Counted from the first letter of the stretch, positions 54,080 to 63,120 are shown. The stretch: DNA of 64,000 bases from Verrucomicrobiaceae bacterium (GCA_027490195.1 JAIXYN010000022.1:62001-126000), one strand, 5' to 3'. Notes: a model not told the origin generated them from the sequence alone. Made by a program: numbers and translations.

Positions 54080-55507
54080 ATGTCGTTCTCGTCCTCCGCC
54101 TCCCCCCATCGCTGCTCCGGCCCGTTGTCGCGGCGGAGCTTTCTCAGCCTGGGAACCCTCGGACTTACAGGATGGTCACTGAGCGACACCTTGCGCGCAG
54201 AGACGATTGCCAAGTCGGCGGGAAAACGGCTCAAGGACAAGTCCGTCATCTTTGTCTGGCTGCCGGGCGGCATGTCGCAGCTCGAGAGCTACGACATGAA
54301 GCCGAACGCGCCGGTGGAGTATCGCGGCGTGCTCAATCCGATCCGCACCAAGGTGCCCGGCACGCACATCAGCGAGCTGTTTCCAATGCAGGCGAAGATC
54401 GCCGATAAGTTCAACATCATCCGCAGTGTGCATCACGAGTTTGCGGATCACGGCGGCGGACATAAGCGCTTCATGACCGGGCGCAATCCCGCTCTGCCGG
54501 TCGGATTCGTCAATGATGCGCCCTCGGTCCAGTCGATCATCACTCGCAAGCTTCAACGCGCAGGACAAGCCATGCCAGCCTGTGTGGCTGGTGTGGATCG
54601 CGGTCGCAGCGGCATTGATGTGTTCTCAATGGGTGCGGCCTATCTCGGGCCTTCCGCATCGCCCTTCATGGTGGTGGGAGATCCCAGTGCCAAAGATTTC
54701 AAGATCGAGAACATCGGCCTGACGCCGGACATGGAAGCCCGCATGGACGACCGCATGCACCTGCTCAAGGGCATGGACAATCTGCAGCGCGAGATGGACC
54801 GCAGCGGCCTCATGGAGGCCATGGACAGCTTCAGCCAAAAAGCGTTTGGCATGCTCACCACGCCTTCGGTGCGTGATGCCTTTGACCTTACGAAGGAATC
54901 CACCCAGACTCGCGAGCGCTACGGCTACAGCACCTACGGCCAGCGCGGTCTCATGGCGCGGAGGCTTGTGGAGGCGGGCTGCCGTTTTGTGACGATGGTC
55001 TGGGAGAATCCCTTCTCCACGACCATCCCGAAGAACTGCACCTACAACTGGGACAGCCACGCGGTGAACTGCGACATGTATGCCGACGCCCGCTGGCGCA
55101 TGCCGGTGTATGACCAAGCTGCATCCGCATTGATCGAGGACATCCACCAGCGCGGGCTGGATAAAGACGTGCTCGTCATCATCACCGGAGAGTTTGGCCG
55201 CACGCCCAAGATCAACACTCAGATCGGCACCCAGACCGGCGTGAGCCAGCCCGGGCGCGACCATTGGCCCAGTGCGATGTCCTTCATCGTCAGCGGTGGC
55301 GGCATGCAAACGGGACAGGTCATCGGCGCGACGAATCCACGGGCCGAATACCCCATTGAGCGTCCGCTGAGTCCGAACGACCTCTGGGCCACGGTGTATC
55401 AGCATTTAGGCATTGATCCCGAAGACACGTTTGACGACTTCCAGGGCCGCCCCATGCCCATCCTGCCCTTCGGCGATCCCATCAAGGAACTCCTGCCACT
55501 GGTATGA
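54080..55507 (+). CDS. DUF1501 family secreted protein, second copy
   Basis: 475 residues with a Tat motif (SRRSFLSLGTLGLTGW). DUF1501 motifs are present: FVWLPGGMSQLESYDMKP, HHEFADHGGGHKRFMTG, VIITGEFGRTPKIN and GRDHWPSAMSFIV. It is clearly paralogous to the protein at 4836-6131 but about 44 residues longer, and has a different partner: an esterase and a CxxCH dehydrogenase-like protein rather than DUF1549/DUF1553. Last gene of a three-gene secreted operon. Biochemical function unknown. Confidence 0.92.
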   Translation: MSFSSSASPHRCSGPLSRRSFLSLGTLGLTGWSLSDTLRAETIAKSAGKRLKDKSVIFVWLPGGMSQLESYDMKPNAPVEYRGVLNPIRTKVPGTHISELFPMQAKIADKFNIIRSVHHEFADHGGGHKRFMTGRNPALPVGFVNDAPSVQSIITRKLQRAGQAMPACVAGVDRGRSGIDVFSMGAAYLGPSASPFMVVGDPSAKDFKIENIGLTPDMEARMDDRMHLLKGMDNLQREMDRSGLMEAMDSFSQKAFGMLTTPSVRDAFDLTKESTQTRERYGYSTYGQRGLMARRLVEAGCRFVTMVWENPFSTTIPKNCTYNWDSHAVNCDMYADARWRMPVYDQAASALIEDIHQRGLDKDVLVIITGEFGRTPKINTQIGTQTGVSQPGRDHWPSAMSFIVSGGGMQTGQVIGATNPRAEYPIERPLSPNDLWATVYQHLGIDPEDTFDDFQGRPMPILPFGDPIKELLPLV

Positions 55508-55765
55508 GGCCCTGATGAACGCAGATTTAGGAAACCAGGAATAACTGTTTGCAGTAGCTTGTCAGGGATCACATATGAAAGCATGCAAGAGTTCATGCAT
55601 AACGCCCCTGTCTTAGCAAGGTTTTCACTATTGGAACTACCGCGCTGGGGAGCTTCAAAATCAATGATCGGGGGCGGCGGCTTTGCAGCCGTCAAAAACT
55701 GGCGATTTGGCTTTAGGCGTCTCGTCTTCAATCGCCCGCTCAATCAGTAAAAATCGTCCTCCACC

Positions 55766-56737
55766 ATGCCAGCCTGCCAGATTCTTGTTTTTCAAGACTC
55801 TCCTACGAACCGGCAGGAGCTTGCAGAATGGTTGTCACGGAACGCACCGGACACGCTTGATGTCTCCGGCTGGTGCCGTCGCATGGGATACTGGTGGGAT
55901 GAGAACCCTTTTTCCTCAATCGCTGCTGATCGCGGATGGGTCATGCGGCATGAGGGCCGCCTTGTTGGCTTCATGGCGCTTATTCCCGCTGGCTATGCGG
56001 TGAGCAGCACACTCACGCCCGCCATGATCGCTTCCACCTGGTGCGTGGAGGAGGCTCATCGCAATGCCAGCCTGCCCATGCTGATGAAGCTGCGACGGCT
56101 GGCGGAATGCACACTGATGGCGGATACCACGCCGACTCCTGAAGTACAGATGATGCTGCAAAAAATCGGCTGGACGCCTACCAAGGACATTACACGCCAC
56201 TTCGTGCCGCTGGGCCTTTTTGCACTGCCATTTCGGGGAAAATGGCCAGGATTGGCTTCCGGCAAAAAGCTGACACGAGACCCCTCAGAAGTGCGCAGCA
56301 TCGCCGCCAACTTTCAGAGGCCGGATCGCATCGAAAAATGGATTACACCGGAGTATCTGCGTTGGTTCGCCGCCTCGCCGATGCGGCGCCATGAGTTCAT
56401 TGGCGTGCTGGATGCCTCATGCTGCCTCTCCAGCTACCTGTTCCTGACCCCGAAGAAAATCCGCGGCATCCCTGGCTGGATGGAAGTGGATCATTTTACA
56501 ACCTGCGATGACTTCTCCGAGATTTACGCCCTCATTGGCGAAATCGTGCGGAAGCCCTCACTGCTTGGAAGCGAACGTCTTCTCTCCCTCGCCAGCTTTC
56601 CTGGCGATGACTCCTGGGATGGCGCGCCCATTTTGCATCGACGCGCAGAGCAGGTCGCGCATCACTTCTCCATTCCTGAGGCGATTAAGACGCTGCCAAA
56701 GCAAAGCGTGCTCGCAGAGGGAGACTGGGGAATTTAG
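55766..56737 (+). CDS. GNAT-fold acyltransferase-like protein
   Basis: 323 residues from the ATG at 55766 (MPACQILVFQDSPTNRQEL). The middle carries a GNAT-like pattern: WVMRHEGRLVGFMALIPAG (beta-strands 2-4 and turn), STWCVEEAHRNASLPMLMKL (helix 3) and PEVQMMLQKIGW. Acyl donor and acceptor are unknown. Its 3' end overlaps by four bases the convergent carrier-protein gene, which belongs to a ligase/decarboxylase operon. An acyl-transfer role in the same pathway is a reasonable but unproven reading. No signal peptide. Confidence 0.75.
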   Translation: MPACQILVFQDSPTNRQELAEWLSRNAPDTLDVSGWCRRMGYWWDENPFSSIAADRGWVMRHEGRLVGFMALIPAGYAVSSTLTPAMIASTWCVEEAHRNASLPMLMKLRRLAECTLMADTTPTPEVQMMLQKIGWTPTKDITRHFVPLGLFALPFRGKWPGLASGKKLTRDPSEVRSIAANFQRPDRIEKWITPEYLRWFAASPMRRHEFIGVLDASCCLSSYLFLTPKKIRGIPGWMEVDHFTTCDDFSEIYALIGEIVRKPSLLGSERLLSLASFPGDDSWDGAPILHRRAEQVAHHFSIPEAIKTLPKQSVLAEGDWGI

Positions 56738-56982
56738 ATGAGCTTCTCGATCACCGCCTGAAGGTGGCTCCCGGTGGCAAAGGTGTCCGCCGTCATGAGT
56801 TCATCGGGAATCTGCACGCCGAACTGCTGTTCGATTTCCATTAGCAGATCGATGGAGGCCATGGAGTCGAGGCCAAGCTTGCCAAGATCCTCATCCATCG
56901 GCACCTCGGCGCTGGGCGCTAGGAAGCGGAGCTTCGGGCGGAGGATTTCCTGGAGTTTCTGAGGTAGATCGGTCGCGGTCAT
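56734..56982 (-). CDS. Acyl/peptidyl carrier protein
   Basis: 82 residues from the ATG at 56982 (MTATDLPQKLQEILR); a GTG three codons earlier is less likely. The carrier motif GLDSMASIDLLMEIEQ contains the Ser that takes 4'-phosphopantetheine, followed by the acidic helix II and FATGSHLQAVIEKL. It is 50 bp downstream of the decarboxylase gene on the same strand and should be the carrier to which the AMP-ligase loads its substrate. It is not the fatty-acid ACP by context (no fab genes). Confidence 0.9.
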   Translation of the reverse strand: MTATDLPQKLQEILRPKLRFLAPSAEVPMDEDLGKLGLDSMASIDLLMEIEQQFGVQIPDELMTADTFATGSHLQAVIEKLI

Positions 56983-57032
56983 TGGAAACACTGATTAGAA
57001 TGCATGAAAAAAATTCTCCAGCACTGGAAGAT

Positions 57033-58217
57033 TCAATTCTCGATCACCTGGCTGCCGCGAAAAGCAACTTCCTCGGGCCTCTGGTGGCTGAGGAAGCCCA
57101 GCAGGCTCGCTGTCAGGCCATAAGCTCCCACATTCGGCACGGCGAGCAGATCGCCGACCTCAACAGGCGGCATCTTTTGGCCACGCGCCAGGCTGTCTAG
57201 CGGGCTGCACAGAGGACCCACGACATCGGCAACGATCTCGCCTTCTCTTTCAGCCGTCAGATTGACCAAGGTGAGCGCAGACCGCGGGATGCGACCGAGG
57301 CCGGACATGCCACCGAGGTGATGAATGCCGGTGTCGAGCACGACGAAGGTCTTCGATCCGGCCTTTTTCACATCCAGCACGGTCGTGATCAGCGTTCCGC
57401 TGCTGCCGCAGAGGTAGCGGCCACTTTCAAAGCAGAGCTGGGTCTTGCCATGCAGCGGCGAGGCTTTCCACACGGCATCCAATGCTTCGCGCAGCCCCGC
57501 CAGGTCACTGCCCGCCGAGTCGCTCGCATAGGGCCAGGGGAAGCCGCCGCCAGCGTTGACGACTTGGCATTCAAAGCCTAGCGCAGTCGAAACCCGCGTC
57601 GCCGTCTCCAGGGCGCATTGTGTGTTCTTTGCCAGCGCCTCCACAGAGCCCACCTGGGTGCCGAAGTAAACATGGACACCGTTGACCTTTAAGTTCGGCA
57701 GTTTCAGCCGCTGCGCCGCGCCATCCGCGAACAGCAGCGCCTCATCAAATCCGAACTGGCTTTCCACGCCGCTCATCGCCAGCCGGGCATCAGGAGCCTT
57801 TTGTGGATTCACACGCAGCATGGCGGTGATCTCCACCCCGGCCTGGACCGCCATCTTGGACAACCGCCCGGCATCCGTGTAGCTCTCGCAGGAAAAATGC
57901 GTCACATCATTCTCCAGCATGCGTGCGATCATCTTTTCGGACTTGCCCGGTCCGCCGTAAACGATGCCATTCTCAAAGCCCGCTTTTTGCGCCGCCAGAA
58001 GTTCCCCATCCGAGGTTATCTCCGCCCTCACACCCTGCTTCCTCAGCTCGCGTGCGATGGCAGGAAGTGGATTGGCTTTAAAAGAGTAGTACAGCGGCGA
58101 ACCCTCTGGCAGCGCTGCTTGCAAGGCCTGCAGTCGCTCATTCACCGCATCCAAATCATACGCGTAGAGCGGTGAACCGTACTTTTCGATGAGTTGGCGG
58201 GCGAAATCGGCGTTCAT
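57033..58217 (-). CDS. PLP-dependent decarboxylase, fold type III (DapA-pathway/ornithine type)
   Basis: 394 residues (MNADFARQLIEKYGSPLYAYD). Alanine-racemase-like barrel with PLP lysine Lys47 in YYSFKANPLP, the phosphate-binding Gly-rich loop NAGGGFPWPYA and a Cys in VVGPLCSPLDSLA near the second active site. This matches LysA/SpeC-type decarboxylases of diaminopimelate or related amino acids. It is the second gene of a ligase-decarboxylase-carrier operon, starting 3 bp after the ligase stop. Similar trios occur in exosortase-associated and siderophore-like clusters, where the enzyme acts on a carrier-related amino acid. Confidence 0.9.
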   Translation of the reverse strand: MNADFARQLIEKYGSPLYAYDLDAVNERLQALQAALPEGSPLYYSFKANPLPAIARELRKQGVRAEITSDGELLAAQKAGFENGIVYGGPGKSEKMIARMLENDVTHFSCESYTDAGRLSKMAVQAGVEITAMLRVNPQKAPDARLAMSGVESQFGFDEALLFADGAAQRLKLPNLKVNGVHVYFGTQVGSVEALAKNTQCALETATRVSTALGFECQVVNAGGGFPWPYASDSAGSDLAGLREALDAVWKASPLHGKTQLCFESGRYLCGSSGTLITTVLDVKKAGSKTFVVLDTGIHHLGGMSGLGRIPRSALTLVNLTAEREGEIVADVVGPLCSPLDSLARGQKMPPVEVGDLLAVPNVGAYGLTASLLGFLSHQRPEEVAFRGSQVIEN

Positions 58218-58220
58218 AGC

Positions 58221-59777
58221 TCAAAGGATCGCGCGAAGGGCTTTCCGGTCGATCTTTTGATTCCCGGTTTTTGGAAGTTCCGGAAGCAAAAACACCCGGT
58301 TGGGTACTTTGGCGGGTTCAAGCTTAACGCTGAGCGCTTGGATGATTTGCGACTCGCCGAGCGAAGATTCCGAGACACTCACAAACAGGCACAGCAGATC
58401 CTTAGCCTCGTCTTTGATGCATCCTGCAGCCACGATGCCTGGAATAAGGCAGGCTTCCTCCTCCACCTCAGCAGGACTGAGGCGATGGCCCTTGTGCTTG
58501 ATGAGGAAATCACTGCGTCCATGAATGTACAAGAAGCCATCCACATCCACGCTGCCGAAGTCCCCACTGCGAAGCACACGTGTGCCGTCGAGCACGGGAT
58601 AGCGCTTCGCTGTCTCCTCTGGAGCCCGCCAGTAGCCGAGTGCGAGGTGTGGGCCACGAATGCAAAGCTCGCCTGTCACGCCGGGAGGCAGACGTTTGCC
58701 GTCATCGTCAACGGCGAAAACCTCCGTGCCATCCAGCGGCCTGCCGACAGACTCAAGTTTAGCATCCAACTCGTCAGGCAGCAGAATGGAGACGCGTTTG
58801 CACTCCGTGAGGCCATACATCGGATAAACGAGAGCCTGCGGAAACAACTCGCGAAGGCTGGCGATGTAACTTTGCGGCAGATGATCGCCCGTGCTCGTGA
58901 TGATGCGTATTTTGGGCAGTGGCACCGGGCGGTATCGCTGCATCTTGATAAGGCCGCCAAACAGGGTCGGCACGCCTGGCAGCACACTGATCTCCTGTGC
59001 CGCAAGAATCCGCAGCAGCTCCGGCCCGGCATGCTCCGGCTTGCCAATAAAGATCGACGCCCCTCTGATGGCGGCATAAAAGACCTGGTAGAGGCCATAA
59101 TCAAAACTCAGAGGCAAGAAGATCGCCACCCGATCCTCCGCCCTGTATGGCAGTCTCGCCTGGATTGCGGCGGAGACGAAGCGGACGTTGTCATGCGTCA
59201 AAATCACGCCGCGTGGCGTGCCTGTGGAGCCGGAGGTGAAGACGAGGAAGGCAGGATCAATCTTCAACCCGGGATACGGCACGACTGGCGGTTCCTCCTC
59301 AGCGATCAAATCGGCGAAGTGGCAACCTTCATTCTCGCAGCCGACCCAAACGAGCGACGTTTCTCGGAATTCTTCACGCAGCCAGGCTGTGGCAGAATCC
59401 AGCAGTCCAAGCTTCGGTTCCGTTTGCGACAAAATACGTCGCAGCCCCTCCGGTTTGATTTGAGGGTGCAGTATCACCGAGATGGCACCGATCTGCGCCA
59501 CAGCAAAAAAGAGGAGCACCGTCTCGATGCGATTGTCAGTGACCATCACCACACGGTCATTGTGTCCGATGCCCTGCCTGCTAAGCCAAGCCGCGATGCT
59601 ACAGATGCGTCGCCAGGTCTCCGCATAGGTCAGCTCCTGTGAACCATCCCTAAAATAGATGCTTTCCGGCCACCTGCGGGCACCTTCACGCACATACTCA
59701 GCGATGCACCAAGCCGCTTCGAGGCCATCGAGTTCCGAAGGCGACAGAAATGGAAGCGTGGAAGTGTTCGAAGGCAT
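58221..59777 (-). CDS. AMP-forming acyl/aminoacyl ligase
   Basis: 518 residues (MPSNTSTLPFLSPSELDGL). ANL superfamily: P-loop TSGSTGTPRG at 181-190, YGLTEC motif, GELCIRGPHLALGYW and SGDFGSVDVDGFLYIHGRSD, with the catalytic Lys508 in KTGNQKIDRK at the C-terminus. It activates a carboxylate as an adenylate and passes it to a thiol, here most likely the phosphopantetheine of the neighbouring carrier protein. It resembles exosortase A-associated ligases by gene neighbourhood. First gene of the operon; promoter presumably within 59778-60029. Confidence 0.92.
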   Translation of the reverse strand: MPSNTSTLPFLSPSELDGLEAAWCIAEYVREGARRWPESIYFRDGSQELTYAETWRRICSIAAWLSRQGIGHNDRVVMVTDNRIETVLLFFAVAQIGAISVILHPQIKPEGLRRILSQTEPKLGLLDSATAWLREEFRETSLVWVGCENEGCHFADLIAEEEPPVVPYPGLKIDPAFLVFTSGSTGTPRGVILTHDNVRFVSAAIQARLPYRAEDRVAIFLPLSFDYGLYQVFYAAIRGASIFIGKPEHAGPELLRILAAQEISVLPGVPTLFGGLIKMQRYRPVPLPKIRIITSTGDHLPQSYIASLRELFPQALVYPMYGLTECKRVSILLPDELDAKLESVGRPLDGTEVFAVDDDGKRLPPGVTGELCIRGPHLALGYWRAPEETAKRYPVLDGTRVLRSGDFGSVDVDGFLYIHGRSDFLIKHKGHRLSPAEVEEEACLIPGIVAAGCIKDEAKDLLCLFVSVSESSLGESQIIQALSVKLEPAKVPNRVFLLPELPKTGNQKIDRKALRAIL

Positions 59778-59956
59778 CGAGAAACAAAAGCGCCAACAAC
59801 GTTAAGAGCCGAATATTTGCCGCGCAACCAGATGAGTTTAATTTTCACAAAATTAATACCCTTCGGAATCCTCCCGGGAGCCGATCAAGGAACATCTGCC
59901 GCTGGCGTCAACGACAGAGAATCCGAAAAAGAGGGCAGCAACGTTAGTTTGACCTG

Positions 59957-59973
59957 AAGGCCAGTCTGGCCTT
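59957..59973. repeat. Perfect short palindrome in a divergent promoter region
   Basis: AAGGCCAG and CTGGCCTT flank a single T. It lies between the ligase operon (reverse) and the peroxiredoxin gene (forward), 57 bp before the latter. It could be an operator; there is no T-tract for termination. Confidence 0.45.
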
Positions 59974-60029
59974 GATAACCAGACTCCCGGCCACCCGGCC
60001 TGAACGCAACCCACACCCACACAACCTCT

Positions 60030-60500
60030 ATGGCACTCTCCGTCGGCTCCAAAGCCCCTGGCTTCACCCTCAAATCGAAATCCGCCACCGGTCTTAGCGA
60101 TGTCTCGCTCCCATCTGGCAAGAACACCGTCCTGCTGTTCTTCCCCCTCGCTTTCACGGGCGTCTGCACCCAGGAACTCTGCGACATCACCGCAGGTCTC
60201 AGTTCCTACAGCGACCTGAACGCCGATGTCATCGGCATCAGCGTGGACAGCCCTTTCGCACAGGAAGCCTGGGCTCAGAAGGAAAAGATCGGCATCACTC
60301 TGGTCAGCGACCTGAACAAGGAAACTACCAAGGCTTATGACGTGCTCTTCCCGGGCCTCGCCGGCATTGGTGACACCTCGGCTCGTGCCGCTTTCGTTAT
60401 CGACAAGGATGGCGTCATCCAATACGCAGAACAGACCGCCACACCGAAGGATCTCCCTGACTTCGCCGCCGTGAAAGCCAAGCTGGCAGAACTGTCGTAA
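60030..60500 (+). CDS. Peroxiredoxin (AhpC/TSA, redoxin type)
   Basis: 156 residues (MALSVGSKAPGFTLKSKSATG). Thioredoxin-fold peroxidase with the PxxxTxxC active-site motif PLAFTGVC; the peroxidatic Cys is Cys46 and Cys51 five residues later may be resolving. It reduces hydrogen peroxide and organic peroxides in the cytosol using thioredoxin-type donors. Length is normal for the AhpE/Prx5-like group. An intrinsic terminator follows at 60526-60558. Confidence 0.93.
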   Translation: MALSVGSKAPGFTLKSKSATGLSDVSLPSGKNTVLLFFPLAFTGVCTQELCDITAGLSSYSDLNADVIGISVDSPFAQEAWAQKEKIGITLVSDLNKETTKAYDVLFPGLAGIGDTSARAAFVIDKDGVIQYAEQTATPKDLPDFAAVKAKLAELS

Positions 60501-60525
60501 TCGACCTGCAGCCGTAAACAATCAG

Positions 60526-60558
60526 ATGCCATGTGGTGATGAGTCACATGGCATTTTT
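60526..60558 (+). terminator. Intrinsic terminator after peroxiredoxin
   Basis: ATGCCATGTG (60526-60535) pairs perfectly with CACATGGCAT (60545-60554) around a nine-base loop and is followed by a T-run. It lies 26 bp beyond the stop codon. Confidence 0.88.
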
Positions 60559-60617
60559 GTTGCTGACCAAGCAGGTAGGACGTGGCTTCTTTCCCTTCGT
60601 TTCCCACCTCTCCACAC

Positions 60618-61037
60618 ATGGCCGCTCACGCTGATCAATTCTCCATCCCCACCCGGGGCAAGGGCACCTATGAAATCACCGAGCGCTGTCAGGAGATCGT
60701 GCGTGTCAGCGGCATTCGCACAGGCACGGTCACTGTCTTCGTGCAGCACACGAGCGCGAGCCTGGTGATTTACGAGAATGCTGATCCATCAGCGCGCACC
60801 GACCTCCACAGTTTCTTTGACCACCTTGTACCAGAGGATACCCCCTATTTCGTTCACACCTACGAAGGGCCAGATGACATGCCGAGCCACCTGCGCATGG
60901 CACTGACCCGCACCTCCGAAGTCATTCCAGTGGTCAATGGGCGCCTAGCCCTCGGGACATGGCAGGGCATTTTACTTTTTGAGCACCGTCGCGCACCGCA
61001 CACGCGGAGCATTGTGGTCAGCGTGGTGGGGGAATGA
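60618..61037 (+). CDS. yjbQ: YjbQ family protein (UPF0047)
   Basis: 139 residues from the ATG at 60618 (MAAHADQFSIPTRGKGTY); a GTG at 60582 would add 12 residues but the family length supports the ATG. The typical motifs are VQHTSASLVIYENADPSARTDL near residue 60 and RLALGTWQGILLFEHRRAPHTR at the end. Members show weak thiamine-phosphate synthase activity in vitro; their physiological role is uncertain. Small cytosolic protein, no operon partner visible. Confidence 0.92.
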   Translation: MAAHADQFSIPTRGKGTYEITERCQEIVRVSGIRTGTVTVFVQHTSASLVIYENADPSARTDLHSFFDHLVPEDTPYFVHTYEGPDDMPSHLRMALTRTSEVIPVVNGRLALGTWQGILLFEHRRAPHTRSIVVSVVGE

Positions 61038-61113
61038 AAATGACGAAACCAGAATGCGGAATGATGAATGAAATCCGAATGCACCAAAATTTCGGGCTTC
61101 GGTCATTCATTAG

Positions 61114-61410
61114 TTATTCCTCCCCCAGCGCCTTCAAATAATCAAACGTGTACAATCCCGTATTGTGCCCGTCGCTGAAATCAAACTGGATCGCGTAACC
61201 GCCGATCATGCGCCAGTCCTTCACGGTGACGCCGGGAAAGTGCTTTTGATTGGTGCCGCCGATCTTTTTACCGAGGAGATCTCGTTCACCGGTATTCTCG
61301 GCGCTGGGTGAGGCGGCGCGCAGTTTTTCCATAGCGATGAACTGCTCCGTGCCGTCGTTCCAAACGAGGGCAACTTCTGTTCCGATGAGTTCCAGGCGGG
61401 TCGGTGTCAT
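61114..61410 (-). CDS. DUF971 (GBBH-like N-terminal domain) protein
   Basis: 98 residues (MTPTRLELIGTEVALVWNDG). The whole protein is the DUF971 domain, with LELIG, VWNDGTEQFIAMEKLRAASP and GGYAIQFDFSDGHNTGLYTFDYLKAL motifs. These small proteins are often found near Fe-S or amino-acid genes but have no assigned function. It lies where rpoA would be expected after rpsD, on the same strand but separated by a terminator-like hairpin at 61437-61466. Confidence 0.92.
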   Translation of the reverse strand: MTPTRLELIGTEVALVWNDGTEQFIAMEKLRAASPSAENTGERDLLGKKIGGTNQKHFPGVTVKDWRMIGGYAIQFDFSDGHNTGLYTFDYLKALGEE

Positions 61411-61436
61411 GAGAGAATGGCTACGAGCTGGGTAAG

Positions 61437-61466
61437 CAAAAGGGACGCTCGAAAGCGTCCCTCTTG
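61437..61466 (-). terminator. Intrinsic terminator after rpsD
   Basis: On the reverse strand AGGGACGCT, a TTCG tetraloop and AGCGTCCCT form a perfect 9-bp stem, followed by TTTGC. It lies 25 bp past the rpsD stop and likely ends the ribosomal operon. The T-run is short. Confidence 0.75.
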
Positions 61467-61491
61467 AAGAATGATGGCTAATCCAGAGGGA

Positions 61492-62106
61492 TTAACGGGA
61501 GTAAAGCTCGACGACGAGCTGCTCGTTGGCGATCGGGTTGATCTCTTCGCGCACTGGGACGCGATTGACCACACCGCTCATCTTGTCGCGATCGACGGTC
61601 ATCCAGTCAGAAGCAGGAGTGCCCTGGGTCATTTCAAGGAAACGACCGATGAGCTGCTGACTGCGCTGGCTGCTGCTGCGGGCAGCGACGACGTCACCAG
61701 GCTTGACTTGGTAGCTGGCGATGTTGACCACTTTGCCATTCACAGTGATGTGACGATGGCTGACGAGCTGACGGGAAGCGAAACGGGTATTGGCGAAGCC
61801 CATGCGATACACGACGTTGTCGAGGCGCAGTTCGAGCATCTGAAGCAGGTTTTCACCGGTCACGCCCTTGCGGCGCTGTGCTTCAGCGAAGAAGCGGCGG
61901 AACTGCTTTTCCATGAGGCCGTACTGATAGCGCAGCTTCTGCTTTTCAGCGAGGGCGGTGCCGTATTCAGAGGTCTTGCGGCGGGTGTTACGAGCACCGT
62001 GCTGTCCTGGTGGGAAGTTACGGGTTTCGAGAGATTTGGAAGGACCGAAAAGCGCAATGCCGAAACGGCGATTGATTTTTTCGCGAGGACCTGTGTAGCG
62101 TGCCAT
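61492..62106 (-). CDS. rpsD: 30S ribosomal protein S4
   Basis: 204 residues (MARYTGPREKINRRFGIALFG). It contains the S4 RNA-binding domain (LDNVVYRMGFANTRFASRQLVSHRHITVNGKVV) and ends KMSGVVNRVPVREEINPIANEQLVVELYSR. The N-terminal zinc-binding Cys motif of C+ forms is missing, so this is a C- type S4. It assembles early in the 30S subunit. It follows rpsK by 27 bp; unlike the classical alpha operon, no rpoA follows. Confidence 0.97.
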   Translation of the reverse strand: MARYTGPREKINRRFGIALFGPSKSLETRNFPPGQHGARNTRRKTSEYGTALAEKQKLRYQYGLMEKQFRRFFAEAQRRKGVTGENLLQMLELRLDNVVYRMGFANTRFASRQLVSHRHITVNGKVVNIASYQVKPGDVVAARSSSQRSQQLIGRFLEMTQGTPASDWMTVDRDKMSGVVNRVPVREEINPIANEQLVVELYSR

Positions 62107-62133
62107 AGTGGGTAGGAGAAAGGAGCTGAAAAA

Positions 62134-62682
62134 TTAGACGCGACGTGCTTTTGGCGGACGGCAGCCGTTGTGTGGGATGGGAGTCACGTCCTTGATGGTG
62201 GTCACTTCGACACCGAGGGCCTGAACGGCACGCACAGCGGACTCACGGCCGGAGCCAGGACCACGAAGGCGGACTTCAGCTTCACGCAGGCCATGGCCCA
62301 TCGCCTGACGGCAGGCATCCTGAGCAACCACCTGAGCGGCGTATGCAGTGCCTTTACGGGAACCACGGAAGCCCATCTTGCCAGCGGTGGACCAGCCGAT
62401 CACACCACCCGCACGGTCAGTGATCGTGACGATGGTGTTGTTGAAGGTGGCGTAAACGTGGACGAGACCTTGGGAGACGTTTTTGGAACCCTTGGCCTTG
62501 ACGACCTTCTGTTCGGCAGCTTCACCACCGATTTCGAGCCAGATGCTCTGGGAAACCTGCTTGTCACCACTGGTGGAAGCGCGCTGATCTACTGGAGCAG
62601 CGGGAGTGCTAGGTGCAGGAGCTGCTGCGGCAGGGGCAGGAACTGCTGCTTCAGGTGCGGTGGGGGTCGTTTCTTCAGCCAT
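62134..62682 (-). CDS. rpsK: 30S ribosomal protein S11 with Ala/Pro-rich N-terminal extension
   Basis: 182 residues. The conserved S11 core ([60 protein letters not shown]) fills residues about 68-182; S11 is usually about 130 residues. The first 65 or so residues are Ala/Pro/Thr-rich and look disordered, so the protein is roughly 50 residues longer than usual. The frame is continuous and no internal start is obvious, and the start fits the spacing to rpsM (33 bp). Confidence 0.95.
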   Translation of the reverse strand: MAEETTPTAPEAAVPAPAAAAPAPSTPAAPVDQRASTSGDKQVSQSIWLEIGGEAAEQKVVKAKGSKNVSQGLVHVYATFNNTIVTITDRAGGVIGWSTAGKMGFRGSRKGTAYAAQVVAQDACRQAMGHGLREAEVRLRGPGSGRESAVRAVQALGVEVTTIKDVTPIPHNGCRPPKARRV

Positions 62683-62715
62683 GATATGTAGACGTGGTCG
62701 TTGCTAAAATTCAGA

Positions 62716-63090
62716 TTACTTCGCCTTCTGGGCACCCACAGTCTTACGAGGACCTTTACGAGTACGAGCGTTGGTGTGCGTGCGCTGGCCGCGCACTGGC
62801 AGACCACGACGATGACGATGAGCACGGTAGCAGTTGATACCAAGGATGCGCTTCATGTGCATCTGAAGCTCACGACGAAGGTCACCTTCGATCGGAATCT
62901 TCATCCCCTGAACGGTCTGGGTGATCGCAGCGATTTGTTCGTCGCTCAATTCACCTGCCCGAATGTTCGGGTCGATATTGGTAGCAGCAAGAATCTTGCG
63001 GCTGACGGAAAGCCCAATGCCGTAGATATACGGAAGTGAGTATTCGATTTTCTTTTCGTTCGGGATTTCGACTCCAAGCAGGCGGGCCAT
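62716..63090 (-). CDS. rpsM: 30S ribosomal protein S13
   Basis: 124 residues (MARLLGVEIPNEKKIEYSL). Typical S13: YIYGIGLSVSRKILAAT, and the C-terminal GLPVRGQRTHTNARTRKGPRKTVGAQKAK that contacts tRNA in the P site and S19. It follows rpmJ and precedes rpsK. Confidence 0.97.
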   Translation of the reverse strand: MARLLGVEIPNEKKIEYSLPYIYGIGLSVSRKILAATNIDPNIRAGELSDEQIAAITQTVQGMKIPIEGDLRRELQMHMKRILGINCYRAHRHRRGLPVRGQRTHTNARTRKGPRKTVGAQKAK

Positions 63091-63120
63091 AATTCAGTGT
63101 ATTGGGATTTAAAGAAAGGA

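Noticed and set aside
58194-59642. 482-codon forward frame opposite the AMP-ligase
   Set aside because: Antisense of a complete ANL-family ligase.
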